The notes under the pieces: generated by a model
Seen by the model: the letters and a program-made list of their open reading frames with translations, nothing else
The model's database searches: none
What the model was told of the DNA's origin: nothing
Shown here: positions 4,860 to 6,225 of the stretch, piece after piece
Layout: every line of letters begins with the position of its first letter
Position numbering within the stretch: the first letter of the stretch is position 1
Made by a program: the position numbers and the translations under genes
DNA from: an uncultured Fidelibacterota bacterium
Lineage (GTDB): Bacteria; Marinisomatota; Marinisomatia; Marinisomatales; TCS55
Direction: 5' to 3'
Length of the DNA stretch: 6,225 nt
Assembly: GCA_913046805.1 (NCBI GenBank)
Contig: CAJWTA010000068.1
Span: 1 to 6,225 of the forward strand

Positions 4860-6225
4860 TATCCTCCACAATCTTTTTGTATTCAGAGATGATTTGTTTC
4901 TCAATTGGGTAATCTGAGTAAACCGCTTTTAGATCATCTTCAACTTTATCTAAAGCTTCCTGAACTTTCTCGTAGGATTTAGTTAGATATTTTTCATCTC
5001 CAAGCAATTTGTACAACCGGAAAAATAGCTCCTCTGAAAAATCCTCAGAATTACTCTCCTTTTCTTTAATCAAATCACGAACAACTTGAAGATCAAATTC
5101 TTTTCCAAGCTCATTTAAAGTTAAATATTGAAAAGTTGTCATTTCTAGCTTACCCCAAACTATGTTATGTTTTTTTCTTTCTTCAAAAACACGCTTCCAT
5201 ATTTTTTCTGAATCAGTAAAATTTCTTTGAGAAAAAAGAATAGACCCCATGCCAGCTAAATCCCAAACTGCACCTCTACTATCCTTTGGTCTTTGCTTTA
5301 AATTTGACTCGAAAGTTTTATAACCCTCATCAAACGAACCCATATAATATTGCGTCCACCCAAGATTGTTAGTCATATTAATCACTCTATTTTTTTCACC
5401 GAGTTTTTTTCGGATATCAATAGCTAGCTTATAATTCTTTACGGCCTCTGATAAGTTACCAGAGCTTTGATAGTTCCAACCAATATTTTGAAGATTCAGC
5501 GCTTGACCCCTGCTGTTATCAAGCTCTTTCATAATTACTAATGCTTGATTTAGAATATTAATAGCCTCTGAATATTCCTCGCGTCTTTGATGAATCAAAG
5601 AAATATTGTTCATCGCTGCGGCCATGCTCCATTTTTCATCAAGGGACTTACCTATATCTAAAAAACGAGTGAAATAATCTAATGCTTCGTCGAGTTTTCC
5701 CTCTTGCCACTTGGTGTTTCCAAAGGCGTTATACGTTTTCCCAAGTAAATTTTTATTATTGAGTTCTTTAGCTATCTGCTCCGCTTGTTTATAAAGTTCG
5801 TAAGCTTTTTCGTAGTCTTTATCATCTGCATGGTAATAGCCAACCATCCGCAATCCTTCACCAACCTCTTCTTTATTGCCAATTTCCTTGGCTTTTTCAA
5901 GAGTTTCGTAGTGAATCTCTTTAGCTTTTTTCATTTTTTTCTCGTCGCCAGATTGCCAGTAAATGCCACCAATAAGCCTGTTGGCAGCTATAAGCCTGTT
6001 GTCAATTTCAACCGCTTTTTTTAGTAGACCCAAAGCAACCTCAGTTTCACTTGCTGATTTGGTTTTTTCCCAAGTGTATTTTCCTTTTAAGTAAAATTCA
6101 TAGGCTTCTGGGTTGATAGATATGGATTTTTCTTCTTTTCGGTCGACCTCTATTTTTAGAGTTTCAAGGATATTTGATGAAAGATCATCTTTAATAGTTG
6201 TGAGTTCTTCCCATTGTGTTTGCCA
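4852..6225 (-). CDS. C-terminal part of a TolB-like/TPR signalling protein
   Basis: The frame is open from the right edge to the stop at 4854-4852, giving 457 visible residues; the N-terminus lies outside. Visible residues 1-25 (WQTQWEELTTIKDDLSSNIL and on) match the end of the TolB/FlgO-like domain, in which related proteins read LWAERYD...IQDEI. NPEAYEFYLKGKYTWEK (about 39-55) matches the conserved PEAYExYLxGRYxW link to the TPRs. About seven 40-residue TPR units follow at 80-354, for example GYYHADDKDYEKAYELYKQA and NNISLIHQRREEYSEAINIL. A charged helical tail ends the protein. In this family the missing N-terminus is usually a winged-helix DNA-binding domain, an adenylate cyclase or a protein kinase, so a signalling role is likely, but the output is not visible. 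The TTG near 6033 is not the true start because coding similarity continues upstream of it. The stop overlaps that of the aldo/keto reductase gene. Confidence 0.85.
   Translation of the reverse strand, partial: WQTQWEELTTIKDDLSSNILETLKIEVDRKEEKSISINPEAYEFYLKGKYTWEKTKSASETEVALGLLKKAVEIDNRLIAANRLIGGIYWQSGDEKKMKKAKEIHYETLEKAKEIGNKEEVGEGLRMVGYYHADDKDYEKAYELYKQAEQIAKELNNKNLLGKTYNAFGNTKWQEGKLDEALDYFTRFLDIGKSLDEKWSMAAAMNNISLIHQRREEYSEAINILNQALVIMKELDNSRGQALNLQNIGWNYQSSGNLSEAVKNYKLAIDIRKKLGEKNRVINMTNNLGWTQYYMGSFDEGYKTFESNLKQRPKDSRGAVWDLAGMGSILFSQRNFTDSEKIWKRVFEERKKHNIVWGKLEMTTFQYLTLNELGKEFDLQVVRDLIKEKESNSEDFSEELFFRLYKLLGDEKYLTKSYEKVQEALDKVEDDLKAVYSDYPIEKQIISEYKKIVEDKN

Noticed and set aside
5785..6024. 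Phe/Val-rich open frame on the plus strand that looks like a membrane protein.
   Set aside because: It is the complement of Lys/Glu-rich TPR codons on the minus strand, which yields Phe/Leu/Val codons. The TPR frame is clearly the real one.

Overview
The window is AT-rich, densely coding DNA with seven genes, two of them cut by the window edges. It looks like a free-living Gram-negative bacterium of the FCB superphylum (Bacteroidetes, Marinimicrobia/SAR406 and relatives). The grounds are predicted outer-membrane and lipoprotein genes, two upstream regions that fit the FCB-type -33/-7 promoter (TTG, then TAnnTTTG) rather than a classical E. coli promoter, few clear Shine-Dalgarno sites, and TPR-rich proteins of the TolB-like/TPR type. 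A Marinimicrobia-like source is my best guess from protein style, but no phylogenetic marker is present.

Left half, minus strand, reading from 2822 down to 1: a tightly packed three-gene envelope operon. The first gene encodes an exported protein combining a carboxypeptidase-regulatory-like beta domain, a low-complexity linker, a coiled coil, a small beta-barrel-like segment and a C-terminal FxLYD-like domain. The second, 8 bases later, encodes a CpoB/YbgF-like periplasmic protein (coiled coil plus TPR). The third starts inside the stop codon of the second (TAATG) and encodes a probable outer-membrane beta-barrel protein that runs off the left edge. A promoter and an 8-bp hairpin/palindrome lie in the 110-base gap in front of the operon.

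Middle, minus strand, 3842 down to 2933: a small free-standing Smr-domain protein followed after 25 bases by a TPR-like lipoprotein, probably one transcript. The Smr promoter appears to overlap the start of the divergent gene.

Right half: a complete aldo/keto reductase on the plus strand (3893-4855) meets, stop codon over stop codon, the 3' end of a large minus-strand gene (4852 to the right edge). That gene encodes the C-terminal part of a TolB-like/TPR signalling protein with about seven 40-residue TPR units.

No RNA gene, insertion sequence, CRISPR array or clear horizontal-transfer mark was seen. The least ordinary items are the three-gene envelope module with its promoter-proximal palindrome and the Smr protein with a modified first motif and an insert near its end.
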